Source: Tianweitania populi
Lineage (GTDB): Bacteria; Pseudomonadota; Alphaproteobacteria; Rhizobiales; Rhizobiaceae
Direction: 5' to 3'
Length of the DNA: 64,000 nt
NCBI RefSeq assembly: GCF_014652875.1
Contig: NZ_BMZQ01000001.1
Coordinates: forward strand, 992,001-1,056,000
Positions 49,874-59,372 of this stretch are shown here, piece after piece; position 1 is the first letter of the stretch, and each line of letters starts with the position of its first letter. Both the position numbers and the translations under genes were made by a program. The notes beneath the pieces are model-generated. The model did no database searches. It saw only the letters and a program-made list of their open reading frames with translations, and was not told the origin of the DNA.

Positions 49874-52062
49874 TGCGCAAGCTCGTCATCGTAGCATTCT
49901 GGGCCGCCATGTCGGTAGCCGTGATCGCGCTCGTTACGCTGCCGATCAGCTTGCGGACGCAGCTTATCGCCGGCTTGTTCGTGCTGTCCGTGATGATGAT
50001 CCTGAAGTCGATCAGCGCGGAAGGCATCTGGCGACTGATCTCGCTGGCTTTCGGTACGGCGATCGTCATGCGCTATGTCTACTGGCGCACCACCAGCACC
50101 TTGCCGCCGGTCAATCAGCTCGAAGATTTCATTCCCGGTCTGCTGCTGTATCTCGCGGAAATGTACAGCGTGATGATGCTGGCGATCAGCCTTTTCGTGG
50201 TTGCTCTGCCGCTGCCTGCAAAGCCGTCGCGGGCAAAGGAGCAGCGCGAGAAATGGGACGATCTGCCAACCGTGGACGTCTTTATTCCGACCTACAACGA
50301 AGACTCCGACCTCTTGGCGAAGACGATCGCCGCGTCCGTCTCGATGGACTATCCGGCCGATAAGTTCAAAGTCTGGCTGCTTGATGACGGCGGCTCGGTG
50401 CAGAAGCGCAACTCGGCTAAAATAACCGACGCGCATGCGGCCGAAGCCCGCTATGTCGAGCTCAAGAAGCTGGCGGAAGATCTCGGTGCGACTTATATCA
50501 CCCGCGAGCGAAACGAGCATGCCAAGGCCGGCAACCTCAACAACGCGCTGGAGCATTCGACCGGCGATCTGATTGCCGTCTTCGATGCCGATCACGCCCC
50601 TGCCCGCGACTTCCTTCTGGAAACGGTGGGTTACTTCGCCGAAGAGGACAAACTGTTCCTCGTTCAAACGCCGCACTTCTTCCTCAATCCCGATCCGCTG
50701 GAGCGCAACCTCCAGACCTTCGAGAAAATGCCGTCCGAGAACGAGATGTTCTACGGCATCATTCAACGCGGCCTCGACAAGTGGAACGCATCGTTCTTCT
50801 GCGGTTCTGCCGCCGTACTGTCACGCAAGGCGCTCGCTGAAACCGACGGCTTCAGTGGTATTTCGATCACCGAAGACTGCGAGACGGCCCTTGCGCTGCA
50901 CGGCAAAGGCTGGAAGTCGATCTATATCGACAAGCCGTTGATCGCCGGTCTGCAGCCTGCCACCTTTGCGAGCTTCATCGGGCAGCGCAGCCGCTGGGCT
51001 CAAGGCATGATGCAGATCCTGCGTTATCGCTTTCCGCCCTTGAAGCGTGGGCTCTCGCTGCCCCAGCGCCTTTGCTACATGTCGTCGACGCTGTTTTGGC
51101 TGTTTCCGTTCCCGCGCGCGATCTTCCTGGTCGCGCCCTTGTTCTACCTGTTCTTCGATCTCGAAATCTTCACCGCCTCGGGCGGCGAGTTCATGGCCTA
51201 TACGCTGACCTACATGGTCGTGAACCTGATCATGCAGAACTACCTTTATGGCGCGTTCCGCTGGCCCTGGATTTCCGAACTTTACGAATATGTGCAGACC
51301 GTGCATCTCCTGCCGGCCGTCATTTCCGTGATCCTCCATCCGAGCAAGCCCACCTTCAAGGTTACGGCCAAGGATGAGTCCATCTCGACCAGCCGCTTGT
51401 CGGAAATCTCGACACCCTTCTTCATCGTCTTCGCCGTTCTTGTTGTGGCGGTCTTCGTCACGATCTACCGCGTTTACACCGAGCCTTTTAAGGCGGACGT
51501 GACGCTCGTCGTGGGCGGCTGGAACTTGCTGAACCTGATCATGGCAGGCGCCGCACTTGGCGTGGTGTCGGAACGCGGCGAGCGTCAGATTACCCGCCGC
51601 ATCAAGGTGAGCCGTCGCTGCGAATTCCAGTTCGGCGACAACTGGCTGCCCGGCACGATCGAGGACGTATCGGTTTATGGCGTGCGCATCGTGCTCTACG
51701 GCCACGAGGCATCCACAGCCAAGGTCAACGATCTTTCCGGCGTTCGCTTCAAGACCTATTTCGACCAGCAGCCGCATATCCTCCCGATGAACATTCGCAA
51801 TGTGCAAACGCTCGGCGAGACCACGGCGATCGGCTGCCTGTTTGCACCGCAGGAGCCGCTTCACCAGAAGCTCATCTCTGATCTGGTGTTCGCGGATTCC
51901 AGCCAGTGGACCCAGTTCCAATTGTCGCGCCGCGGCAACCCGGGCCTGCTGAAAGGCAGCGTTCGCTTCTTCGGTCTGGCCTTGTTCCAGACCTATCGGG
52001 GGTTGGTTTATCTGGCGCGCTCGGCTCGCCCGGCCAAGCCAGTTGCAAAGGCCGCCCGATGA
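49873..52062 (+). CDS. bcsA: Cellulose synthase catalytic subunit BcsA (UDP-forming, PilZ domain)
   Basis: Inner-membrane processive GT2 that polymerises UDP-glucose to beta-1,4-glucan and extrudes it. The 729 residues: N-terminal transmembrane helices (about 4-22, 30-46, 55-70, 88-112), GT domain with DDG (171-173), FDADHAP (D238/D240), TED (333-335) and QRSRW (371-375), more helices (about 400-455, 515-560), gating loop FKVTAK (495-500) and a PilZ domain with RQITR (571-575) and DVSVYG (598-603), the c-di-GMP-binding RxxxR and DxSxxG motifs. So activity should be c-di-GMP dependent. Overlaps bcsB (ATGA). Confidence 0.97.
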   Translation: MRKLVIVAFWAAMSVAVIALVTLPISLRTQLIAGLFVLSVMMILKSISAEGIWRLISLAFGTAIVMRYVYWRTTSTLPPVNQLEDFIPGLLLYLAEMYSVMMLAISLFVVALPLPAKPSRAKEQREKWDDLPTVDVFIPTYNEDSDLLAKTIAASVSMDYPADKFKVWLLDDGGSVQKRNSAKITDAHAAEARYVELKKLAEDLGATYITRERNEHAKAGNLNNALEHSTGDLIAVFDADHAPARDFLLETVGYFAEEDKLFLVQTPHFFLNPDPLERNLQTFEKMPSENEMFYGIIQRGLDKWNASFFCGSAAVLSRKALAETDGFSGISITEDCETALALHGKGWKSIYIDKPLIAGLQPATFASFIGQRSRWAQGMMQILRYRFPPLKRGLSLPQRLCYMSSTLFWLFPFPRAIFLVAPLFYLFFDLEIFTASGGEFMAYTLTYMVVNLIMQNYLYGAFRWPWISELYEYVQTVHLLPAVISVILHPSKPTFKVTAKDESISTSRLSEISTPFFIVFAVLVVAVFVTIYRVYTEPFKADVTLVVGGWNLLNLIMAGAALGVVSERGERQITRRIKVSRRCEFQFGDNWLPGTIEDVSVYGVRIVLYGHEASTAKVNDLSGVRFKTYFDQQPHILPMNIRNVQTLGETTAIGCLFAPQEPLHQKLISDLVFADSSQWTQFQLSRRGNPGLLKGSVRFFGLALFQTYRGLVYLARSARPAKPVAKAAR

Positions 52063-54515
52063 TGCGCACAGCCACCATCGTCGGGTTGCTTTTGGTCACC
52101 ACCTCGCTGGCATCCGGCCAGTCGGTGCCGTTCGACATGTCGACCGAGCGGAAGGATGAGCCGCAAGCACCGACGGCGCCCACCACGCCTGTCGCGCCGA
52201 CGCAGCCTCCAGTTGCTCCGCCTGCAACGACGCCCACGCCACCAACAACACCAGCCGCCGTTCCGCTGGCGCATCCACGATCAACCGCGCCTGCCGCCAC
52301 GACGACACCTCTGCCGTCGGCATCCATGGTGTCGTCGCCATCGACCCAGCCGCCGAGCGGCGGCCTGCGGCGCTTCCTTATTCCTAGCGATAAGATGTCG
52401 CTCAATGGCGAAATTGCACGTCAGCAATGGACCGTTCAACTCACGGCGGATGAAGCACGCACCGCCACGCAGTTTCATCTCGGCTACCAGAACGCCCTTG
52501 TGATCGCGCCAGAGCTGTCGCGACTGAAAGTCGTGATGAACGGGATCACTGTTCTGGACCAGCCGGTGCAGTCGTCTGAGGGTGTCAGCGACGTTACCGT
52601 GAACCTGCCGCAGGATGTGACGCGGGCGGGGAAGAACCTCATCTCGTTCGAAGTCTCACAGCGCCATCGAACCGACTGCACCATCCAATCGACCTATGAA
52701 CTATGGTCTGAGATTGCGCCCGAGCGTACGTTCCTGACTTTTGGGCAGAATGCGTCGCGCCGCATCACGAATTTCGAGGATGTTGCGACGATCGGTGTCG
52801 ATGAAGAAGGCAGCACGCGCTTCAACATTATCGCGCCCGGCATCGACAGTCCTGCTGCCACCGGGCCTGTCCTTCGATTGTCGCAGGGCCTGGCTGTTTT
52901 CGCCAACATGCCGAACCAGCGCATTTCCGTGTCGCGCGAGCCGCAGGCCAATCTGGCCGAAGGCACTCTCAACATTGTGGTTGGCTTGCCTGCCGAAATA
53001 TCCAAGATCCTTCAAACCGTGCCCGATGGAGCAACCGTTTCGCCGACGATCACCTTTGTTGATGATCAGCGAACCGGCCCGAGCACGATGGTGGTCACCG
53101 GTCCGACCTGGCAGTCAATTGCTTCCTCGGTGGAAAGCGTCATCGCTCCTGCGGATCGGCCTCTGGACAGCACGCGGACCAACCTCTCGACGGAAGCGTG
53201 GCACTACCCCGATGCACCGATCTTTTTCGAGGCTGGCCAGCAATCCTTTGCTCAGCTTGGGTTGAGAACCGAGGAGTTTGCCGGCCGTCGCTTCCGTACC
53301 GACTTTCTGATCGGCATTCCGTCAGACTTTTACGCCAACGATTACGGTCAGGCACGCCTGCTTTTGGACGCCGCTTATTCCGCTGAGGTCCAGCCGGGCA
53401 GCCACATCGACGTTTATGTCAACGGCAATATTGCCGCGACCGTGCCGATCACCAACGCCGGCGGCGCCATTTTGCGCAAGCTGCCCGTTCCGGTAACGAT
53501 GCGCCACTTCCGGCCAGGCACGAACACGATTGCCCTTGAAGCAGTGCTTATGACTGCAAAGGACGCAGTTTGCGCGCCAGGCGCGTCAGGGCAAACCGAC
53601 TCGCGCTTCGTGCTGTTCGATACGTCGGCTTTCGAGATGCCCCGCTTTGCCCGAATGGCCCAATTGCCCAACCTCGCGCGCACGGCCGGAACCGGCTTTC
53701 CTTACAACCGCTCGACTGCGCCGATCCCGGTCATGGTCGACAAGAGTGAGGTCGGTTCGCTTTCGACGGCGGCCACTTTTCTCGCCAAGATGACGCTCGC
53801 AGCCGGCCGCCCATTTGCCATCGAGCCTATTACATCCGTGCAGGCGATCGGCGAACGGGATGCCATGTTCTTCGGTCCGATCGGTCGGTTCGACCCTGAA
53901 GTACTGACGCAGGTCGGTTTGACGGCGGACAGCCGGGTAAGCTGGGGTCAGGAAACCAATCTTCCTACAGACAATCGCAATGCCGGCCAGACTACGGCTA
54001 CCTTTGACAAGTGGCGGGACCAACTTTCCGGCGCCGGTTGGCGTGGTCAGGTCAGCAGCTTCAGCGAATGGCTGAACAGCAAGTTCGACATTTCGCTCGA
54101 CACGCTGCGCCTGACGCCGCGCACGGCAGAACCGATCACCCCGCCGGCAGATGCGTCGCTCGTGGTCGCGCAGCGCCCCGGCCCCGACGAGCGCCACATC
54201 TGGACGATGGTGGCCGCACCGACGGCTGACGCCTTGTGGCAAGGCGCGGATGGTCTCGTCCACACCGATCAGTGGAACAAGGTGGGCGGTGAGATGACGC
54301 TCTACAACGCGACCGGCGATATCACCTCGACGCGCGATGTCAGCACCTTCGAGTTCCGCGAAACGCAACCATTCTCGGTCGCCAATTACCGTCTGATTAT
54401 AGCCAATTGGCTGTCAGGCAACGTGTTGTCCTACGCCGCTGGTTTGTCTGTCATGTGCATGCTCTTGGGGATCGCCACGGCGACCCTCCTGAAGAACCTG
54501 GGAAGGCGCCAATGA
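52059..54515 (+). CDS. bcsB: Cellulose synthase periplasmic subunit BcsB
   Basis: Periplasmic, membrane-anchored partner of BcsA that guides the emerging glucan. From the ATG at 52059 (overlapping the bcsA stop) it has 818 residues: signal peptide to about 20 (SLASG), a Pro/Thr/Ala-rich stretch (about 35-95), then carbohydrate-binding and flavodoxin-like domains (for example GYQNALVIAPELSRLKVVMNG, RHRTDCTIQSTYELWS, LPVPVTMRHFRPGTNTI, SRFVLFDTSAFEMPRFARM) and a C-terminal transmembrane helix (about 790-812). An in-frame ATG at 51906 lies inside bcsA and is rejected. Confidence 0.96.
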   Translation: MMRTATIVGLLLVTTSLASGQSVPFDMSTERKDEPQAPTAPTTPVAPTQPPVAPPATTPTPPTTPAAVPLAHPRSTAPAATTTPLPSASMVSSPSTQPPSGGLRRFLIPSDKMSLNGEIARQQWTVQLTADEARTATQFHLGYQNALVIAPELSRLKVVMNGITVLDQPVQSSEGVSDVTVNLPQDVTRAGKNLISFEVSQRHRTDCTIQSTYELWSEIAPERTFLTFGQNASRRITNFEDVATIGVDEEGSTRFNIIAPGIDSPAATGPVLRLSQGLAVFANMPNQRISVSREPQANLAEGTLNIVVGLPAEISKILQTVPDGATVSPTITFVDDQRTGPSTMVVTGPTWQSIASSVESVIAPADRPLDSTRTNLSTEAWHYPDAPIFFEAGQQSFAQLGLRTEEFAGRRFRTDFLIGIPSDFYANDYGQARLLLDAAYSAEVQPGSHIDVYVNGNIAATVPITNAGGAILRKLPVPVTMRHFRPGTNTIALEAVLMTAKDAVCAPGASGQTDSRFVLFDTSAFEMPRFARMAQLPNLARTAGTGFPYNRSTAPIPVMVDKSEVGSLSTAATFLAKMTLAAGRPFAIEPITSVQAIGERDAMFFGPIGRFDPEVLTQVGLTADSRVSWGQETNLPTDNRNAGQTTATFDKWRDQLSGAGWRGQVSSFSEWLNSKFDISLDTLRLTPRTAEPITPPADASLVVAQRPGPDERHIWTMVAAPTADALWQGADGLVHTDQWNKVGGEMTLYNATGDITSTRDVSTFEFRETQPFSVANYRLIIANWLSGNVLSYAAGLSVMCMLLGIATATLLKNLGRRQ

Positions 54516-55576
54516 CCCTCCGTTTGCTTGCGGCTTCCGCCCTCGCCCTGATGATCGGACTTGCCGTGCCTTCCCAGGCTCAAACCCAAACCGCCACCGC
54601 CACAGCAGGGACTATCAGCGTCGAGGACTGGACCGCCTACAAGGCGAAGTTCCTTGATCCGAGCGGTCGCATCATCGACACGGCCAATGGCAACATCAGC
54701 CATTCGGAAGGTCAAGGCTACGGTCTCATCCTGGCGTTTCTCGCCAACAGCGTCGCGGATTTCGACCAGATCTGGACCTTTACCAAGACCGAGTTGCTGC
54801 TTCGCGACGACGGATTGGCCGTTTGGCGCTGGGATCCCACTAAGACGCCTCACGTTACTGATGCCAACAATGCCAGCGACGGTGATATCCTGATCGCCTA
54901 TGCGCTGTCTCTTGCCGGAGAAACCTGGCAGCGGCCGGATCTGACGAGTGCAGCTCAGTCGATGATCGCTGCGATCGGCAAGCATGTCGTGGTGGGTACG
55001 CCAGGAGGAAGTATCACGCTGCTCCCCGGCGTGACCGGGTTCAAGAGCACCGAGCGCGAGGATGGCCCGGTCGTCAATCCTTCCTATTGGGTGTTCGAAG
55101 CCATGACGCGCTTTGCAACACGAGACAAGGCGACGGACTGGAAGGCCTTATCGCGGTCTGGCCAGGCCCTGGTGCAAACGGCTCGGTTCGGTGATCGCCA
55201 GCTGCCGGCAGAGTGGGTCTCAATCAAACAAAGCCCAGTGCCCGCAGAAGGCTTTCCTGCGGAGTTCAGCTACAACGCCATCCGCATACCGCTCTACATG
55301 GTGCGCGCAGGCATCACCGATCGCAACCTTCTGCGGCCGTTCATGGCGGATGCGGGCGGGCCAGGCTTGTCCCTGGTGGAGTTGAAGAGCGGCGCGGTCA
55401 GCGCCACGCTAAGTGACCCGGGATACAGGATCATCCCGTCTCTGGTTGCCTGTGTAGTCGACAAGAAGCCGCTGCCGCAGGATCTACTGCGCTTCACGCC
55501 GACCGACTATTACCCATCGACGCTCCAGTTGCTGGCCTTGTCTTACCTGAGGAACATCCCCGGAGGCTGCGCGTGA
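54512..55576 (+). CDS. bcsZ: Periplasmic endo-beta-1,4-glucanase BcsZ (GH8; CelC type)
   Basis: Cellulase that trims or untangles nascent cellulose. The 354 residues start at 54512 (overlapping the bcsB stop, ATGA), with a signal peptide ending SQAQ (about 23). GH8 features: acid catalyst Glu66 in SEGQGYGL, VWRWDPTKTPHVTDANNASDGD with conserved Asp123/Asp125, and the SYNAIRIPLYM helix. This is the celC-equivalent of rhizobial cellulose operons. Overlaps the next gene (GTGA). Confidence 0.95.
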   Translation: MTLRLLAASALALMIGLAVPSQAQTQTATATAGTISVEDWTAYKAKFLDPSGRIIDTANGNISHSEGQGYGLILAFLANSVADFDQIWTFTKTELLLRDDGLAVWRWDPTKTPHVTDANNASDGDILIAYALSLAGETWQRPDLTSAAQSMIAAIGKHVVVGTPGGSITLLPGVTGFKSTEREDGPVVNPSYWVFEAMTRFATRDKATDWKALSRSGQALVQTARFGDRQLPAEWVSIKQSPVPAEGFPAEFSYNAIRIPLYMVRAGITDRNLLRPFMADAGGPGLSLVELKSGAVSATLSDPGYRIIPSLVACVVDKKPLPQDLLRFTPTDYYPSTLQLLALSYLRNIPGGCA

Positions 55577-58077
55577 AAACGGCGATCGTCGCAACTGCGA
55601 TCCTCACCAGCCTCAGCACCACAGCCTTGCTGCAGGTACGGGACTCGATGCGCGAGTCCCCTCAGGTCAGCCTTGCACCGGCGCCTGCACCCCTGGTGGA
55701 TTTTCGTTCAACCGGTTCAGTCCCGCCAGCTGCAGCGCAGAGCAATAAAGACGACCGCCTGGGTCTTACGTCGCCAGGCAAAAGCGACAGGCTCTCCGGC
55801 TTGCCGGTCAAGCATGTTCGCTCGACCTCGTTTTTTGCAGCCTATGCCAGCGAGGCGCCGGACGATCAGCCGATCTTGCTCGCACAGGCTGACACGTCTC
55901 CGAATGGCAGTGTACCCGCTCCCGCTGTGCCTGCCCCGGCAGCCGTTGCAGCCAAGCCTGCTATCGATGAGAGTGCGTTGCGCTATTTCGCCCGTCAGGG
56001 AGATCAGCGCCGTCTCGATGCGGAAATTGCTCGCCTTCGTGCCTTGTATCCTGATTGGACTCCGCCGGCAGATCCCCTGGCCGTGCCCAACGTCGGCGAT
56101 CCGCAGCTCGATGCTATGTGGCAGCTTTATTCTCAGGGCAAATATGCCGAGATGCGCAAAGCGATCGCCGACCGCCAGACAGCGGATCCCAGCTGGCAGG
56201 TGCCGGCGGACATGCTCGAACGTTTGAGCGTTGCCGAAGCGCGCGAACGGCTGATCAACGCATCCGATCTCAAGCAATACGAAACCGTTGTGCGCACTGC
56301 GGCTGAAACGCCGAGCCTGTTGACCTGCGCTGAAGTCGACGTGCTTTGGCGGCTTGCAGAAGCCTTCGCGAAAACTGAGCGTCCGGAACGTGCACGCGAC
56401 GCTTACAAATACGTGCTCGATAGCTGCACCGATCCCGCACAGCGTCTGGCAACGGTGGAAAAGGCGATCCCACTTCTGCCCAAGCCTTTGGTGGATCAGC
56501 TACTTGCAACGGAACGTACCGGTCCAGACGGCAAGGGTGAGTTCCAGGAAGCTCGTTTGGCTCTGTCCCGCCAGACCGTCGCCAATGCAGGCCAAGATCC
56601 CAAGCTTGTTGTGCCGCCAGCGGATCTCAATGCCGTGAAGGCCGTTGCCGAACCGGATACTGGCAACGCCTCCGACCCGCGCCTTCTTGGCTGGTATTAC
56701 ATCCGCCGTGACCAGCCGCAGGATGCCGAACTCTGGTTCACCAAATCGCGCGATCGCGAAGAAAGTGCCGAAGCCTCGCAGGGCTTGGCATTGGCTAAGA
56801 TCGCCTTGAACAAGCCGGGTGAAGCCGAAGACATTCTCTACAAGTATCGCGACGAGAGCGACGACATCCGCAAGGTCTACATGGCGGCGACCGCCAACTT
56901 CCTTGCGAGTGAGCCGCGCGTCGCGATTGATCCTGCCATTCTGGCGCGTATGGCGCAGGAAACTGCCGAAACGCGTGATCCCGCAGCTGCCCAGCAGTTC
57001 GGCTGGTATGCGCGCGACCTCAACCAACATCAAACCGCTGCTCAGTGGTTCACGACGGCGCTGCAATGGAAGCCCGACGACGAGCCATCCGCCTATGGCT
57101 TGGTGCTGACGCGCAACCTGCTCGGTGACAAGGCCGGCGTTCGCGAGATCCAGAGGCTGTGGGCTGGGCATTCCACACGCATCGCCAATCTGGGCGAGCC
57201 GGTTGAGCAGACACAAGCCAATCGGCGCATCCCTGCGCCAACGGACGCGCCTTTGACCGGACCGGCGAGCGCACCGTTGACAGCCTCAACGACGGCCCCT
57301 CAAGCAACGATCTCCGCTTATACAGGCCCGGCAACCCAAACAACGACGGCGACCGGAGCCTATTCCGCTGCGCCACTTCAGGGTCCCACCGGAGCCAATA
57401 TTGCTATGTCTGACCGCATGGCGCCCGCCGACGTCAACGACGCAAATCGCGGCGCGGCCATACAAGAGGCTTACACCACGACCCGGACCCGAAATGCAGC
57501 AGTCGCAAGCGCCGAGCCACGGCAAAGCGCTGAGTCCCGAAGCGGTGGGCGTGCACCTCAAGGTCGCAATTGTTCGACGACTGACCAATACACCGAGCTG
57601 ACCGGTCAAGCCGCTCTTGCTCGTGCCTGGTGCTTGTCGGAGATGAACCGCCCGCTGGAGGCCGCGGCGACCTTCGAACAGGCGATCCGAACCGGAAACG
57701 CCGCCGTTCAGCGTGAAGCCGCTTATGGCCAATCGCTCGCCTATCTAAGCCGTAACATGGTGGACGATGCGGCCTTGTCTGCCAGCAAGGCCGCGCAAGA
57801 CCCCAAGCGCTCGCATCAACTGGAGGTCGACATCCTCACCCAGCGCGCCCTCGGCTTCTATGAACAGAAGCGTTACAACGAGGCCCTTCTAGCCCTCGAC
57901 CAACGCTCGCGTATCGCGACAGAGCGGGTCGATCTCATGGCCATCCGGGGTTACGCCTACCTCAACCTCAAGCGCCTTGGCGACGCGGAGCGGGTGTTCA
58001 ATGCGATGGCGGCTGTCGGAAGCAAAGAAGGCTACAAGGGCCTGGCTACGATCCGCGACGTTAGGCGACTGCCCTGA
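55573..58077 (+). CDS. TPR-repeat protein of the cellulose operon (no BcsC barrel seen)
   Basis: 834 residues, GTG start overlapping the bcsZ stop. An N-terminal hydrophobic segment (about 3-21) suggests export. After a low-complexity region (to about 120), tetratricopeptide-like helices run through about 130-540 (for example YYIRRDQPQDAELWFTKSRDREESAEASQGLALAKI), a Pro/Thr/Ala-rich linker near 540-660, and further repeats to the C terminus (AWCLSEMNRPLEAAATFEQAI). It stops after the repeats: no C-terminal beta-barrel as in E. coli BcsC, and it is shorter than BcsC (about 1150). It may be the periplasmic scaffold; how cellulose crosses the outer membrane is not shown in the window. By order only, it matches celG of Agrobacterium. 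Confidence 0.8.
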   Translation: MKTAIVATAILTSLSTTALLQVRDSMRESPQVSLAPAPAPLVDFRSTGSVPPAAAQSNKDDRLGLTSPGKSDRLSGLPVKHVRSTSFFAAYASEAPDDQPILLAQADTSPNGSVPAPAVPAPAAVAAKPAIDESALRYFARQGDQRRLDAEIARLRALYPDWTPPADPLAVPNVGDPQLDAMWQLYSQGKYAEMRKAIADRQTADPSWQVPADMLERLSVAEARERLINASDLKQYETVVRTAAETPSLLTCAEVDVLWRLAEAFAKTERPERARDAYKYVLDSCTDPAQRLATVEKAIPLLPKPLVDQLLATERTGPDGKGEFQEARLALSRQTVANAGQDPKLVVPPADLNAVKAVAEPDTGNASDPRLLGWYYIRRDQPQDAELWFTKSRDREESAEASQGLALAKIALNKPGEAEDILYKYRDESDDIRKVYMAATANFLASEPRVAIDPAILARMAQETAETRDPAAAQQFGWYARDLNQHQTAAQWFTTALQWKPDDEPSAYGLVLTRNLLGDKAGVREIQRLWAGHSTRIANLGEPVEQTQANRRIPAPTDAPLTGPASAPLTASTTAPQATISAYTGPATQTTTATGAYSAAPLQGPTGANIAMSDRMAPADVNDANRGAAIQEAYTTTRTRNAAVASAEPRQSAESRSGGRAPQGRNCSTTDQYTELTGQAALARAWCLSEMNRPLEAAATFEQAIRTGNAAVQREAAYGQSLAYLSRNMVDDAALSASKAAQDPKRSHQLEVDILTQRALGFYEQKRYNEALLALDQRSRIATERVDLMAIRGYAYLNLKRLGDAERVFNAMAAVGSKEGYKGLATIRDVRRLP

Positions 58078-58217
58078 TCATGATTGGACATGAGGCTCAG
58101 CTTTTTCCCTGAAAGAACGTGGATGCGCAGCGTTTAAGGTCGCGACGGCATTTACTTTTTTTAAGGTTTTCCCTGCCGCGTGTGTTCGTGACATCCGATC
58201 AAGGCTAGTGCAGTTGC

Positions 58218-59336
58218 ATGAGCACTCCTTCCGGCGCATCCCTGCCTAACCACGACCGCCTCGCCGCACTGGACGCGTTGCGCTTTGTTGCCGCTTCAAG
58301 CGTGCTTGCCTTCCACTATTTCTTTCGTGGCTCCTCTGCTCCTGTCTTCCTGGATGTCGGCTACCCGGAAGTCGCCGGCATGGCGATGTACGGCTATCTC
58401 GGGGTCAACCTGTTTTTTATGATCAGCGGCTTCGTCATTGCCTGGTCGGCGGAAGGACGTGGTGCCGTGACCTTTGCCCTGCTCCGCTTTGCGCGTATCT
58501 ATCCCGCTTTCGCCGTTTGCATGAGTCTGACGTGCCTTGTGGCATTCACCGCTGCCGACCCGCGCTTTCCTGTTTCAGCCGCACAGTGGCTGGCAAATCT
58601 CTTCATCTTCTCCCCGGCAGCTGGGCAGCCCTTCGTTGATGGTGTGTATTGGTCGATCGTGCTGGAGCTGATCTTCTACGGCTGGATGACCCTGGGGATT
58701 ACAACTGGCCTCTTCAAAACGCGCCCGTTGATCCTGGTTGCAGGTTGGATGCTCATATCGGCCATCAACGAGTTCGTGTTGAACAGCAGCGCTTTGCGTG
58801 TGCTGCTCATCACGGAATATTCGGGTTGGTTCGCCGTCGGCATTCTCATGCATCGCCTCCGGACAGTGGGATCATCGTTTTACGCATTTGTTTTGTTGAT
58901 CGCTGCCATGCTTCTTGCGACCGCCACATCGTTCCGCGGGCAAGAGTGGATGGTGGACCATTATGGTGTTGCACTGGAAGACACGCAGTTGATCGCGGCC
59001 GTCCTTGCTTTGTCTGCCATTTTCATCGCGACGGTGCGCTTCGGCGGCGCTTTGCGCTCCACTCCCTTGCTGCTCGCAATCAGCGGTCTGACCTACCCGC
59101 TTTACCTGCTGCACCAGAACATCGGCTACATCACGCTCAATTGTTTAAGCCCTCTTCTGGGTCGCTGGACAGCATCGTTGGTGGTCGTGATCGCCATGGT
59201 AGCGTTGGCCTACCTTGTGTTTCGCTGGATCGAACTAACCGCACGGCGCTGGCTAGCAGGCAAGCTCCGTGCGCATCCTGTGATCCCGGATGGCAGCAGC
59301 GACAATGCGGCCGGGAACCAAGCCGTATCCGCCTGA
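58218..59336 (+). CDS. Acyltransferase 3 family membrane protein (OafA/YrhL type)
   Basis: Integral membrane O-acyltransferase of 372 residues with about ten transmembrane segments. The family's N-terminal RLAALDALRFVAASSVLAFHYF has the conserved Arg and catalytic-type His; GVNLFFMISGFVIAWSAEGR follows. Members acetylate or succinylate cell-surface polysaccharides. It is 140 bp after the TPR gene on the same strand; the gap carries two TTTAAGGT copies (near 58133 and 58157) but no clear promoter or terminator. It could modify cellulose or another polysaccharide; this is inferred from position. Confidence 0.85.
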   Translation: MSTPSGASLPNHDRLAALDALRFVAASSVLAFHYFFRGSSAPVFLDVGYPEVAGMAMYGYLGVNLFFMISGFVIAWSAEGRGAVTFALLRFARIYPAFAVCMSLTCLVAFTAADPRFPVSAAQWLANLFIFSPAAGQPFVDGVYWSIVLELIFYGWMTLGITTGLFKTRPLILVAGWMLISAINEFVLNSSALRVLLITEYSGWFAVGILMHRLRTVGSSFYAFVLLIAAMLLATATSFRGQEWMVDHYGVALEDTQLIAAVLALSAIFIATVRFGGALRSTPLLLAISGLTYPLYLLHQNIGYITLNCLSPLLGRWTASLVVVIAMVALAYLVFRWIELTARRWLAGKLRAHPVIPDGSSDNAAGNQAVSA

Positions 59337-59372
59337 TTGTGCCAGTTCCAGCCTTCTTGCCAGGAACAGCAC

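Noticed and set aside
50821-51921. A 366-codon minus-strand frame inside bcsA
   Set aside because: Composition (Arg/His/Asp-rich, no motifs) is that of an antisense shadow; bcsA on the plus strand has all catalytic motifs.
51906-52058. Upstream start for bcsB inside bcsA
   Set aside because: It would add 51 residues with no signal peptide; the ATG at 52059 overlapping the bcsA stop gives a proper signal peptide and coupling.
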